Part shown: one piece after another, positions 33,125-46,434 of the stretch
How the letters are laid out: the number at the start of each line of letters is the position of its first letter
How positions within the stretch are numbered: position 1 is the first letter of the stretch
Assembly (NCBI GenBank): GCA_000697475.1
Contig: JNEU01001169.1
Location: forward strand, 1 to 64,000
Direction: 5' to 3'
DNA length: 64,000 nucleotides
Source of the DNA: Lichtheimia corymbifera B2541
Lineage: Eukaryota > Mucoromycota > Mucoromycetes > Mucorales > Lichtheimiaceae
The notes under the pieces: model-generated
Told to the model about the DNA's origin: nothing
The model's input: only the letters and a program-made list of their open reading frames with translations
The model's database searches: none
Program-made: the position numbers and the translations under genes

Positions 33125-34051
33125 CACACCACGCTTTTGCTTGGCAGCGTGGAAAACAGACGTATATTGATAGGTCAAGGATGACATGTACTCAAATTAG
33201 TTTGTGTCAGGTCGGATGATGGGGGTGTGCGCCCATTTTGCTACCGTCATTGTGATTAGGTACAAGTATATGTCATCTCCATGTAATTCTAATATCATCA
33301 TCGGTAGCCGAGAAGGCGTTTTGTAATGCAAGGTGGATGTCGGATTATGCAACATATAAACATGCATGAATATGGAGGGGTCCATTTAGAAGAACGCATT
33401 CGCTGATGTCAGCTGCACAGCATTTCCAGCAGTGATACATTTATGCATCGTTTCCTTGACGACGTAATTATTGAGACATGGCAACCCCCAGCTTATGAAG
33501 ACTACGTGATCGGTACTGATCCTTTCATTTGTATATTACATGCCATGCTGCAGTATTTGTTTATCATTGGGGGAAAAGTGGGAAATGAAGAAATGAAACA
33601 GTGAAGAGAAGAAAGATGTTTTGTTTGGATGTCTATCATGAATGACAGGTATGAATTTGATGATTGGACATCCCTCGGAAATATCCAACATGGATCCACG
33701 GATCGGATTGAATCTACCGAATCATTGATGATTGCAATGCAAATGAAAGAATGAGTGCCTTGTAAACACGTGGGACAAACATGAATGCATTGAATGGACT
33801 CTTTGTCACCAATGGCAATTGAAATGCAAGGGGGCATGACCTTGTGTTCAGCCAGTATGAATGAATGGCAGGCATCACGTTGTGGCGGATGAAAAAGGCT
33901 TTTGTCGTTTGTTTCAAGGAGAGTAAGTGATTGAAACCATTTTCTCGCGGATTGGCCAATCGAATTAGCTTTAAGTATCCATGCCCCGCTGGCAGCAGTT
34001 CCTAAGAGGTAAAAGGGCCAATTCCACTTCTTGAGCGGGCTTTCTTTCTCT

Positions 34052-34074
34052 CCTCTCTCTCTCTCTCTCTCTCT
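34052..34074. repeat. (CT)n microsatellite in the IP6 kinase promoter
   Basis: A run of CT about 100-120 bases before the ATG of the IP6 kinase gene; such pyrimidine tracts are common in fungal core promoters. Confidence 0.85.
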
Positions 34075-34138
34075 TTTTCTTCTATTTTCACACACTCACA
34101 CTCTTTGGTCTCCAACAACCCCATTCCAACCCAATTTG

Positions 34139-34146
34139 TATAAAAA
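34139..34146 (+). promoter_or_regulatory. Possible TATA box of the IP6 kinase gene
   Basis: TATAAAAA lies 27-34 bases before the ATG at 34173. That is close, so the 5' leader would be very short, or a start codon slightly downstream could be used. Confidence 0.35.
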
Positions 34147-34172
34147 GAGAAGAAGATAGCGCCAATAAACAA

Positions 34173-35293
34173 ATGACCATGTTGAAAACCCAATGTGAAG
34201 TGGCGCCTTTCAACCACAAGGTCGGGGGTCATGTGGCCATGTTTCGACTAGCTTCCAATGGAGCCATTTGCAAAGATGTCACTGCAACCAAAGAACGCTC
34301 ATTCTACAAGGACTTGCAGCAATTTCCTCATTTCCAACCTTTTGTCCCTCGCTACATGGGCTGTATTCGCTTATCATATGATAGTACCAAGCAACGACGA
34401 CCTGAATTGGCATGGGATCGACAACGATATCGACACCACCTTTATCATCATACCGAATATGAAGAAGACGACGATGACGATGAACAACCAGCGAACATTG
34501 TGGTGGATAACAATGACCTGGCAACATTAATGGTGCGACACGTTGGCAACAAGGAGGGTCAGGAGTTCATTGTGATTGAAGATTTGACGGTCAACATGAA
34601 GAAGCCCTGTGTCCTTGATCTAAAAATGGGAACTCGTCAACATGGTGTCTATGCTTCACAGGCCAAAAAGATGAGCCAAACGGCAAAGTGTGAACGATCG
34701 ACCAGCCGGCGATTAGGCGTACGCATGTGTGGAATGCAGGTAATTGATCTGTTCTCTATTTTACGCCCTATATTCCCTTCTCCTTTTATCCAATCACCGC
34801 CCTTTTCGTTTTCCCCCGCTTTTATATGATGGATTCCTAATTAATCGTTGATCCGTTATAGGTTTACAAAGTCAATCGTCGCACGTATGAAGTACAGGAC
34901 AAATATGTCGGACGAGGATTATCACCACTCACTTTCAAACAAGTGCTATATGATTTCTTACACGATGGCAAGCGATTATTGACACGGCACGTATCCCAGC
35001 TTTTATTCAAGTTGAAGCAATTGGAGCTCCTAATTCGATCACTACGTGGATATCGGTTCTTTGGATCAAGCTTGCTTGTTATCTATGATGGAATGGATGA
35101 GACCAGCAGCATTGACGTACGAATTATTGACTTTGCGCACTGTGTCACGGCCAGAGAAATGCAGGAGAAAATGACGACCATGAGTTGGCCTCCGGAATGT
35201 CCCGAAGAACCAGATCATGGGTACCTGTTAGGGCTGCGGACATTGATTGATACCTTTGAGCAAATGCTTGCCGACCATCCACCACAGCCATGA
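34173..35293 (+). CDS. Inositol hexakisphosphate kinase (Kcs1/IP6K family)
   Basis: Two exons, 34173-34739 and 34862-35293, give 332 aa. The enzyme pyrophosphorylates IP6 to IP7, a signal in phosphate homeostasis. The family signature PxxxDxKxG appears as [14 protein letters not shown] (near 34,605-34,645). Upstream, [20 protein letters not shown] and [11 protein letters not shown] are typical, as are [15 protein letters not shown] and the metal-binding IDFAHC (near 35,130) in exon 2. An acidic insertion, [20 protein letters not shown], lies between the N- and C-lobes. The protein is a bare catalytic domain, far shorter than yeast Kcs1 (about 1,050 aa), which has a long N-terminal extension. 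The intron is 122 nt, GTAATT...TATAG. Confidence 0.92.
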
Positions 35294-35643
35294 AGTATAT
35301 CACATCCACATCACCCACCCCATCATTCATCCCCAACGTATATATACACACACTCCCTCTCGCTCTCTCTTACCCTTATTTATCTTCATCCTCATCATGT
35401 CCTTCGCTTGATCCCTCTCTCCCTCTTGTAGTCCCCATCCCAACAATCCGCCCACTTTGTGTTTATAGCAATCTACCTTGATGTACTTATGTTAATGATT
35501 CCACCCCCCCCCATTATTTGCTTTTCTTTCCTCTCTCTGTATATCTTCAATATACAACAGCATTGATTTCTGGTTACATCATTTCTGTCTCTCTTTTTTG
35601 TTGAAAAAGAAAAAAAGACCGGGTATATCCATGGCGTGCTTGC
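35294..35643. other. Convergent 3' intergenic region
   Basis: Pyrimidine-rich DNA between the convergent IP6 kinase and NC2-beta genes; nothing else seen. Confidence 0.5.
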
Positions 35644-36270
35644 TTATTGTTGTCCCTCGAATTTTAGGCGAGATTGTTCAAACAATAGCTCTTGTTGTCG
35701 CAGCAATTCTTCCTCCGAGATTCCCGTCTTTTCCAATCTTGAACTGCGCCTTTCACGATCCTAAACACACACACATGGAAGATGAATAAAACTATCGTTA
35801 TCCTATACTCTCCTTTTACCTTTTGCTGTTGACGATGTTCCTTGTAAACCTCTTCCACATCCTCAATGTATTCCTCGAACCCGAGCTCACGTAAGGCAGA
35901 GACAATGTGTTCGCCTGCAATGGTCTTTTTTGCTTCCTTGTCGCATATGTCATTGGCCTCCGAGGCTATCAAATGTATAAATTCTGTATCCATGGATGGG
36001 TGAGTTTCCATTGCCAAGGATACAAGAGATATCTCGATTCAACACCTACCGACACAGCAATCTATCAGGACATCGCGGGCCTCTTTGGTGCATGCAACGT
36101 CGCTCGGCATCATTTCGTTGATGAGCTTTTGAACCGTGGCTGTAAAAAGAGACACAGTTGGGTCAAATGGAGCATCTCAACAAAGGGAAGGATAAGCAAC
36201 GGCACTCACCTTTGGGTAGAGAAAGCTCATCGTCGCCTGTAGGTACACCAGTTCGTTCGCTATCACTCAT
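35644..36270 (-). CDS. Negative cofactor 2 beta (Dr1/Ncb2), histone-fold protein
   Basis: Four exons, 36270-36210, 36139-36050, 35983-35820 and 35760-35644, give 143 aa. With NC2-alpha (DRAP1/Bur6) it binds TBP on DNA and blocks TFIIA/TFIIB entry, repressing or tuning TATA promoters. The histone fold is clear: LPKATVQKLINEMMP, then VACTKEARDVLIDCCVEFIH, LIASEANDICDKEAKKTIAG, EHIVSALRELGFEEYIEDVE. A coiled, Gln-rich tail follows (EHRQQQKDRERR, then LLRQQELLFEQSRLKFEGQQ). Length is close to yeast Ncb2 (146 aa). Confidence 0.95.
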
Positions 36271-36871
36271 GGTTGAATATGCAGGAAAAAAACGCGGCTT
36301 GTGCAACAACAATAACGATTCATCTCCTTGAAAAGCTTGCATCATGTTTTATTCATACCCAGTTTCAGCCTTTGATCCCTGAACCTGTCATTGACAAGAT
36401 GGCTATTCTAAATAAAGTTTCGCCCTTCATTCATTCATACAAGATATCCTTTACAGTGTGCGAGTGTTGGATTCTCTATATGAGCCAATAGATAGGGCTG
36501 CATAAGAACAAGAATACTCCCGGTGGTTGCTGATCAGCCGACGACTTTCCACATGCATCCACCACCATGGATGGACAGCATTTTTCCTATGTCATACGTA
36601 TCTAAAGACCTATGCGTGGAGTCTAATCGACAAGGCAGGACTTTTTTTTCTTCCACAACCCTTAAAGGAACCCCAACCCAATCTTTTCCCCTCCCCTTCA
36701 CAAGAAACAGGATAGAAAGAAGATTTTGATTGTACTGCATTGCTTTGTTGAAGAAGGGTAAAAATTGAAAACACGCCAATCAATATTGCTATCTGATTCC
36801 TTTATCGTCCATATCTACGTGAATGTCATTGTTAATCCCAACGTGTCCCAAAAACAAAGAATACAATTGCC
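36271..36871. other. Intergenic, NC2-beta promoter side
   Basis: No gene is recognised in these 600 bases. They lie upstream of NC2-beta and downstream of Rbx1, both on the minus strand. Confidence 0.5.
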
Positions 36872-37471
<600 letters not shown>

Positions 37472-38579
37472 TTTGGTATAGCGGAATGGGTCTGTTCAGG
37501 GGAGAAGAGGTGCAAGTGAGAATGGTCAAGGCCGCGCGTAGTTGTTGTCGTTCAATACCGGAGTTTTCAATGAATCCAAGCCCATTATGCTTGCTTCAAT
37601 AAAGCACTGATAACATGAACCCACCGCTTTATTTTACATAATATAATGAATGCAAGTGCGTACATGCGTACTCACTTTTATATATGTCTGCGATATCACA
37701 TCTCGTGTGCGATAAGGAAAATGGGCTATCGAAGAGGACAATGCGCAGCAAAAAGAATATATCTATCCTAGTAGTAGCGCTACTCGTCGTGGATTGTCCG
37801 CTTTAAGGAAGCCGCTATATGGCTGTGGCGACCAAAAACGTTTACAAGTGCGCCTTATCCTTATCAATAAAGTTGCCAGCGACTTTGTATGTTCTGTAAC
37901 GATCACTGACTCAAGCAACGTTTTATCTCACATAATTTGGGCGCAGCAAGTGATTTGTGGTTGCAGACGAATGGCATTGTTTGATGATGGAGTCATGCAT
38001 GGACGACAATCAATCACACCATGGACCTTCAGCCATATCACTGATAGAGGCCTCATTCCATCTTTTGTAATCACAGAAATACCCACGCCTACCATGCACA
38101 TAAAAGATGTTGTCGCCCATCATTGTATTCCTATGCATCTTTTTCTTCGACCATCACTCTTTGATTGCCTGGCATTGGCAGCGCTCAAGTTGTTTTGAGT
38201 ATGCCATGGTGGATGGCCCTCTTTGTAAGCGAGCTGTATATTTTCATTGTTATCCTACTTTAGTTGTTGTCATTTCGATATTTGGTTCCGTTACTAAGGT
38301 GGACCGGATCGTCTTCTCTTTTCGCTTGCTGAATCTCATACTCGTATTTACATAACTCTGATTTAGCTACCTCCCAAGATGTGCATGCAAAGTAATATCA
38401 AGCAACAATGATGACTTGGTCTTTCCTTTGTTTAATCACTATTTCAATAGGAAAATCCCTATTCTCTCGTATAGAACTACACACTTCTTATGAGCGAGGC
38501 ATATCCATGGTGCATAATGGATGCGTAAAAAAGGTCATTTCAGCCATAATCCTACAAATGCAAAACATGCTGTACCGTA
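37472..38579. other. Intergenic region
   Basis: About 1.1 kb upstream of Rbx1. Plus-strand frames at 37794-38355 exist but show no domain, and I cannot support a gene. Confidence 0.4.
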
Positions 38580-38908
38580 CTAATTACCATATCCTGTGCA
38601 TGCTGTGGTGGTTTTGCAGCTATTGGCCAAAAATGAAGAAAATGAGAGATCGGATATGATTAACATTGTAAACATATGACACTGATCCAATTCACTTACC
38701 ACTTGGATGGCAGTATGTTGATCGGGAACGCCTTCCAGTACACCGCATCCTTGGAACTAATATAACCGATGTCACATCCACTCTGTCGTGTACCATTTTG
38801 CTTACTTCTCATGAGCTGTTGTTGGCGGTTATTTTGACCTTGGTGGTGTACATACAGTGACAAAGTTAGTAATACATAGCAAGACACTAACTTTCGTGCT
38901 ATATACAT
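38580..38908 (-). CDS. Possible small secreted cysteine-containing protein, 82 aa
   Basis: Two exons, 38908-38700 and 38619-38580, joined across an 80-nt intron with a perfect GTAAGT donor and a CAATAG acceptor. The N-terminus MYIARKLVSCYVLLTLSLYV looks like a signal peptide. The mature part is Gln/Arg/Asn-rich (HHQGQNNRQQQLMRSKQNG), with SGCDIGYISSKDAVYWKAF and a Cys-rich tail KCCKTTTACTGYGN. There are four Cys outside the signal region. No family is recognised. Evidence is the combination of signal peptide, splice sites and Cys tail; it could still be a chance frame. Confidence 0.35.
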
Positions 38909-39619
38909 AGATACAGTCCTCACACATCAAAGACACTAAAGCCATGCCAAAATAAAAGAAATATAAGCTCACTCGTCAGCTTTGTATTTTATATCATTGC
39001 AGCCTTCTGGTGATTTTCTATATAGTTGACCGGCTAATCGTCTTTTTATTAGAGTCTATGATCAATGCAGATGATGAGGCTTTAAAAGATTGGTTTTTCC
39101 AGCTATAGAGCATATACGTTCTTGGTTCACTTGGTGATAGAAAGAGACAAGTGTCTAAGACGCGGCTTCGTGGACAACGCTGGGGCTATCAAATTGTTTT
39201 ACTTCTCATCCATACTACCAATGCTATCCATTTTATCTATGTTACAAATCAACATTCCCTGTCAACATTCAACGAAGAGTAGGAAATATGTGGACGAATC
39301 ACGTGCTCGTGACATGTGATTATTATGCCTAATGCCATTCTACGCGGTAGGATGCATGGTTGTGTATGGGCAATTTCCATGGATACAAGGATGAAGAAGA
39401 TATGTCAATGATACAATGAGCTATTTTATGTCATTAAGAACGATTCAACCGCGGTATGGGTCTTTTGTAAAACGTGTTCCGAGGAATGAATCCGGATGAT
39501 GTCCGTATTGATCCCGCATTGTGTAACAGAAATGCGCATGATATTCAGGTGCAATACCAAGGCACCCAATCCCCCCTTTTAAAGTAACGACCTCCTTTTT
39601 TTTTCTTTGTTTGACAACC
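38909..39619. other. Intergenic, upstream of the F-box gene
   Basis: No gene recognised. A T-rich tract at 39595-39607 lies just before the F-box start codon. Confidence 0.45.
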
Positions 39620-41396
39620 ATGGACGTACTCCCTTACGACATTGCCAACACCATTTTCTCCCATCTAAGCCAATCGGATTGCTTACAATGCATGGACGCC
39701 TCGCCATGGTGGGTCGCCATGACACCCCAATATGCCACCCGTGTCTGGCGAGATATTGAAATTACCAACCACACCAACCTCCACCAAAAACATATGCTGC
39801 AGTGCCTTGGACCCCATGTGAAGAACGTGACATTTCGTCAGTTGTCACATCATCGATTGATTCAAGCGATGCATATGTTGATCAATCAGCAATGCACAGG
39901 TCTACAGCAACTAGGTATGTAAGGTGGATGCGAAGATCATATGTAAATGGGATAATAATAACGTGTTTTATAGAATTTATTGGGTGCAGCATCACGGACG
40001 TATCTACTTTTTTATGTCTTTTGCAGCAGCTTGCAGGTTATTCAACGGTGACAACGCTCTTCTTTCATGAAGCTTACCAATCCAATGTCGACGTCATCCA
40101 AATAATTGAAGCGTGTCCATCTCTTCAACGCCTATCATACATGACCCATCTCCATGGCAACAGCAACAAGTCTTCGTTTAATAGTCCGGAGGATCAAGTC
40201 GAGAGGATATTCAAACCATCTTCCAAAATCACGCATCTCCATTTGCATGGTGGCATTTACAGCAAGCTGGAGATGATTTTTCACGGATCCTTCATCATTG
40301 TCCTTTTCTTGAAAACCTTTGCTTGTGTTGCGATATGCGAAGTTGTGATAGACGACGACAGCCATTTGATGTGGAGACGATTCAACAAATATGTCCAAAG
40401 CTTACGTCGGTGGAATGCAACATTGATTGTGGAGGTGGTGGATTTCTTTCAAGCTGGCAACAATACGACAACGATAGGAAAGAAATCTCGATTGGTTTGA
40501 GACGATTTGTGGCTCTAGAACAAAAAGGATATGGATCTGATCAAATGGCACCAGCATTAATGCAACATGGACGTACGCTACAAGTGTTGTCATTGAGCCG
40601 TGATGATCGACTCTGTGGTATGCAAACCGAATGGAGAAACCTGGACGCTTGGATGAATGGCTCTGCACTGCGTGTGCTATCGCTTGACAACATCAACATT
40701 AAGGGACATACAGTGGCAGCACTTTTGAAGCAAACACCTCAAGTAGAAGAATTCTTATGGGTAACACCCAGGGCGGATCGCATGACCAATGATGTTGCTG
40801 ATGCACTTTGCGAGCTCGATCAATTACGTTGTCTCCATATTGGTTATTGTCCTGGTCATGGTGGCGGTATTAGCTGCGATGATGGTAGAAGCATTGCGGG
40901 TGTGGATGGATTTGAACGACTTTTCGAATGCTTGGGCACCACCAACAAGGTCAACAGTAGCAACAGGCTGCAAGTGCTTGGCTTGATGGGTCGTGGCCTA
41001 GTAACGGATCGCATGTTGAAACGGATAGCCACTATCTCCACATTGAAGAAACTAGGATTGTGGTACGCCTCTGCTGCTGGTGAAGATGACCTATCAGATG
41101 ATGGCATGAGGCACTTTGCAACTCACTTGCAAGCGACGCGTCTCGAATATTTGCAATTGGCTGATATGAACGCTCTCTCGGATAAGGTCCTGAGTCAACT
41201 GGTGCAAAAGCATCAGCATTTGAGACATGTGGACTTGACTGGATGCAACTTGGTGACGAACGCAGGGCTCTTGCAGCTGCTTAATAATGTGCGGTCCATC
41301 TCGGTAAACAACTGCGCATTGATCACTCGCTGTGCAATTGCAGAATTCCAAACCCAATTAGGAAAGCACATGGTACAGTTTTCTCCAAGTGACTGA
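39620..41396 (+). CDS. F-box/leucine-rich-repeat protein with a frame break
   Basis: The start is ATG at 39620. Residues 1-35, MDVLPYDIANTIFSHLSQSD, are an F-box that should bind Skp1 in an SCF ubiquitin ligase. A 59-nt intron (39915-39973) joins exon 1 to LRR sequence (LEFIGCSITDVSTFLCLLQQ). LRRs run through to 41396, with clear repeats such as QVLGLMGRGLVTDRMLKRIA, RLEYLQLADMNALSDKVLSQ and LRHVDLTGCNLVTNAGLLQL. Near 40,255-40,275 the reading frame changes: KITHLHLHGGIYS lies in one frame and QQAGDDFSRILHHCPFLENL in another. A 65-nt intron 40191-40255 (GTCGAG...TTACAG) would restore the frame but has a poor donor and would delete an LRR strand; a one-base indel is the alternative. The gene may thus be intact with an odd intron, or broken. 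Substrate unknown. Confidence 0.8.
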
Positions 41397-41800
41397 TATG
41401 GATAATAGTACATGTGTTGGCTCCATTATACCCCTTTTTTCTCTTTGTAATCGAATAGTCTAGTCCCTTTTATTACATAATCAAATGTTTATTTCATTGA
41501 TTGGATTTACATGATTGGGTACCAAATAGCTGGGAGAGATGTAAAAGAGTAGTAATGGGTATGTAAAGTGCATGCTGCTATGATGCAATAGAAAGATGGG
41601 GGTGGGGAAATTCGCATGGTTGCATGGTTGCACGAACAGAGGTGAGACAACATCATCGGCCAGGTCCAGAAGCTCAAACGAAAGAGTCATCATCCGGATT
41701 AGTTTCGCTCAACTCTGCTACCACTATAACTACTACCCCACTTACTTGAATCTCAGCCTTTTCCTCACTTTTACACTATCCAAACCTACAAACCCCCCCA
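41397..41800. other. Intergenic, upstream of the SAAL1-like gene
   Basis: Short tandem genes on the same strand. A run of C (cccccccc-like, 41792-41799) directly precedes the next start codon. Nothing else is seen. Confidence 0.4.
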
Positions 41801-42961
41801 ATGGCTACCAACAATGCACCCAGTAGCGAGCATGTCACTCTCGTCGCTCCCATTCTACAAAAACTCATCGATGGTGTCGTCTCGGAATCCCTCGATCAAG
41901 CTACTGGCGACGATGTATTCGACGATTCACCTTATGAGCGTGTGTTATGCGCCGCATGGGATGTGTGCACAGTTGCCGACTATGCTCATGCCATTGAATC
42001 GACGTCTGATTTCCACCGTGTGTTTCTCAAGGTAAATTCAATAGAGCTTGGTATGGGTTAATGGTATATCTAAAAGGGATGGTGATGATGATAGATCGTT
42101 ACCATGACAAAGAGGCCCCGGACGCGTGAGCTAGCAATGGGTGCACTAGCAAACATGACATGTCACTGGGAGCGAGTGGGAATACGATTATTGAATGACT
42201 TGGATGTACTGCGATTATGTCGATCTATCTTGTGGAATGAAAATGATGCCCGTGTTCTATTAGAAACGACAAGGTAAGTTGTTTGCCCCCTTGTAATTTC
42301 TGCATTAGACTGATCCAAAGTTTTATAGACTTCTCAATACCATGCTTGTACACTCCTCCAGCGAACAAATCGTTATTGAGCATGAGAATCTCACCTTGTT
42401 TTTTGAACCACAACCCATGTCACCACTTGTATTCCATCAGTATACCCAAATCATTTGCAATACTCTTCACGCTGAATTATTACTCAAAGCTCTCGAATTC
42501 GCTACACGAGCGGTCGTCTACATCAACGCTATCACACACAGTCTCACTCAACGGCAGGACCGTGACAAGTATATCGTCAAACAAGATACACTGGCATTGA
42601 TGAATTGGGGTGCTGAACGACTGGATGAGGAAGGTCGCGGTGTTGGTATCGGCATGGGCTTCAATCGCCTCGTAGCAAAGAATGTCATGCATCTCCTATG
42701 GGCATTGACAGCTTACGGCCTTGTTAGTCCTTCCGAGTGTGGTAAGTTATTGACATTGTCATTTGCTCATGGCATGACTACTCATCATGCATATCTTTTG
42801 TACTACCACCACCACCAGGTCCTTTATTAGCTCAAGGTTTAGGTCAATCCATGTGCCGGTTGGTGTCTTATATTCAAGAGGAAAGAGACGAATACGAAGA
42901 TGAAGACGACGACATCCAAAACTTGGCCGAAGCATTGAATACCAAGCTCAGCATGTCATAA
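41801..42961 (+). CDS. SAAL1-like armadillo-type protein
   Basis: Four exons, 41801-42031, 42095-42273, 42329-42741 and 42819-42961, give 321 aa. It resembles vertebrate SAAL1 (serum amyloid A-like 1): YERVLCAAWDVCTVADYAHA followed by TKRPRTRELAMGALANMTCH parallels the SAAL1 segments around CRVWDM and CPRLREICVGILGNMAC, and ENDARVLLETTRLLNTML parallels DPPTLLETSRLL. The all-helical make-up suggests a HEAT/ARM-like fold. The C-terminus is acidic (EERDEYEDEDDDIQ). The biochemical role of this family is not established. It is shorter than the human protein (about 474 aa). It is convergent with Hog1. Confidence 0.8.
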
Positions 42962-43189
42962 TAGACGTACACACACGCACACACACACAACAATCCTTTG
43001 TACCATACATTCAACCGCCCACTACCCTTCACTTTTTTACGCTTGTATACACACATACTCTCATCTCTCTTACCGAGCGAAACTCTTGTACATTTATAAA
43101 TGGGGAGATCATCAATGAAAGGGGGAATAACAAAAACTAGAAAGAATAAAAGAAATACTTGCTACGCAACATGTATTGGGTTCCAGAGA

Positions 43190-44989
<1,800 letters not shown>

Positions 44990-46118
44990 GGTACAATGGA
45001 AGACAAGATGGAAAAGTTCGTAAAAGAAAAAAAAGCTTGAAACGGGGTCCTTTTGGGTGAGTGTTGTTGCGCCCTCCCCTCTCCGCTCGCCACAAAACGC
45101 ACGCCTGTGTCTCAGCAGTTAACATGTGTGAATACATTTAGCACCTATCTACTACTACATACCAGCAGCCTATTTTTATTGTAATATCCCACTCATATAA
45201 TAAAGCATCACTTTATCTTTATTTCCCTTGTACATTAAAATGGGTGAAAGGGTGATCCAAGCGTAGTTTTTTCCCAATGAAACAACAGCATACGCACTGG
45301 GCTTGTTCTTTCTTCATTCCATTGGCCATCGCTACCAGCTGTTGCACAAGATCGCGTTTCCAGACTACTTTTGGTTAATCGGCTGGAATTCATAGTGGGA
45401 CATGACGTTATCACTCTATTGTTGTTCATTATCACCACCAGATCCATAGGCGATTTCATCTCATCATCTACCAATACATATAGTCCTGATGAAAGGAAAC
45501 TATTAAACCATGCATTCCCACGTGATAGTGGTGGTATCATCGTAATTGATGCCTCCTCTTGTTAACATTCTTTCGAATAAATAATGGTATCATCATCACC
45601 ACCAATAGTAGAGTACGCTATTTTTCATCACCGAGCATGTGACATCATGTAGTCGACATTCATCCTTTTACTGTACATCTAGCTCCAAGTCATAGATACC
45701 TTAATAATTAAACCATCCATGGCCGCCATCATGTTGCTTATGCCAAAGATGACCACTATACGGTGATAGTTCTATGTCAACGAGAAACGTCTATTTGCTT
45801 ATTTGAAGCGAAGCAAAAAAAAATAGTCAAGCTATAATCGGGATACACTGTAGCCAGATCACGTGAAAGGAATAGATACAAAAGGGGCACCACAAAACAA
45901 ATTTCATTTACAACGTGCTACGGACCACGCGCAATATAGTAGCATGCTCTTATTGGAGAATGTTGGCATTGGAGTGTGTTTATTGAAGGATGATTGATGA
46001 TATAATAGCAAGTGGCTAAAAAGAATTGATTGGCTGATCACCTGACGCGTGTGGTGTGTGTATACATTAAGGCCCGCTTCTTCTGCTCCCACTTTTTGCA
46101 ACACCCAATCTTCCCGCG
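44990..46118. other. Divergent intergenic region, Hog1 to Dad3-like
   Basis: About 1.1 kb. No gene is recognised; simple A-rich and T-rich tracts only. Confidence 0.45.
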
Positions 46119-46434
46119 ATGCGCACTCTGGAGGATGCCATTATAAGCGAGACACAACGATTCGTAGACAACATTGCCAGGGTGAGCTGAACACTTTATC
46201 ATGTCTGCCCCATTTGCAACAGCTAATGAGTTGTTTGAAATATATGGATGATATCAGCTAAACGCGCTTGTGGCTTCCACCAACGATGATCAAGTCAAGC
46301 CGCTATTCGATAAGTTGCTAAGTGTAGAAAGGAAAATGAGCTTGGTCAGTACATCCTTCCAGACATCTTGGTATGGTCGCAAGCATGATCAGGACCACGC
46401 AGATAAACATAGCACCAATCGTCCAGCATTTTAG
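46119..46434 (+). CDS. DASH/Dam1 complex subunit Dad3-like
   Basis: Two exons, 46119-46181 and 46258-46434, with a 76-nt intron (GTGAGC...TATCAG), give 79 aa. It reads MRTLEDAIISETQRFVDNIA, RLNALVASTNDDQVKPLFDK, LLSVERKMSLVSTSFQTSWY. The pattern of a helix with L..LN.L, then LLD.L..LE.K..LV.T.F..S.Y resembles Dad3, one of the small helical subunits of the ring that couples kinetochores to microtubules. Length fits Dad3 (about 80-95 aa). The match is by eye and moderate; another small coiled-coil protein is possible. Confidence 0.5.

Larger units (their letters stand above)
32375..34138. other. Long intergenic region before the IP6 kinase gene
   Basis: About 1.8 kb with no supportable gene. 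It holds a (CA)n run at 33102-33124 and a (CT)n run at 34052-34074. A minus-strand frame of 197 codons at 33502-34095 begins inside the CT run and looks fortuitous. Confidence 0.45.

Noticed and set aside
33502..34095. Minus-strand open frame of 197 codons upstream of the IP6 kinase
   Set aside because: It starts inside a CT/GA microsatellite (RERERERGE), has no domain, and overlaps the likely IP6 kinase promoter. Probably fortuitous.
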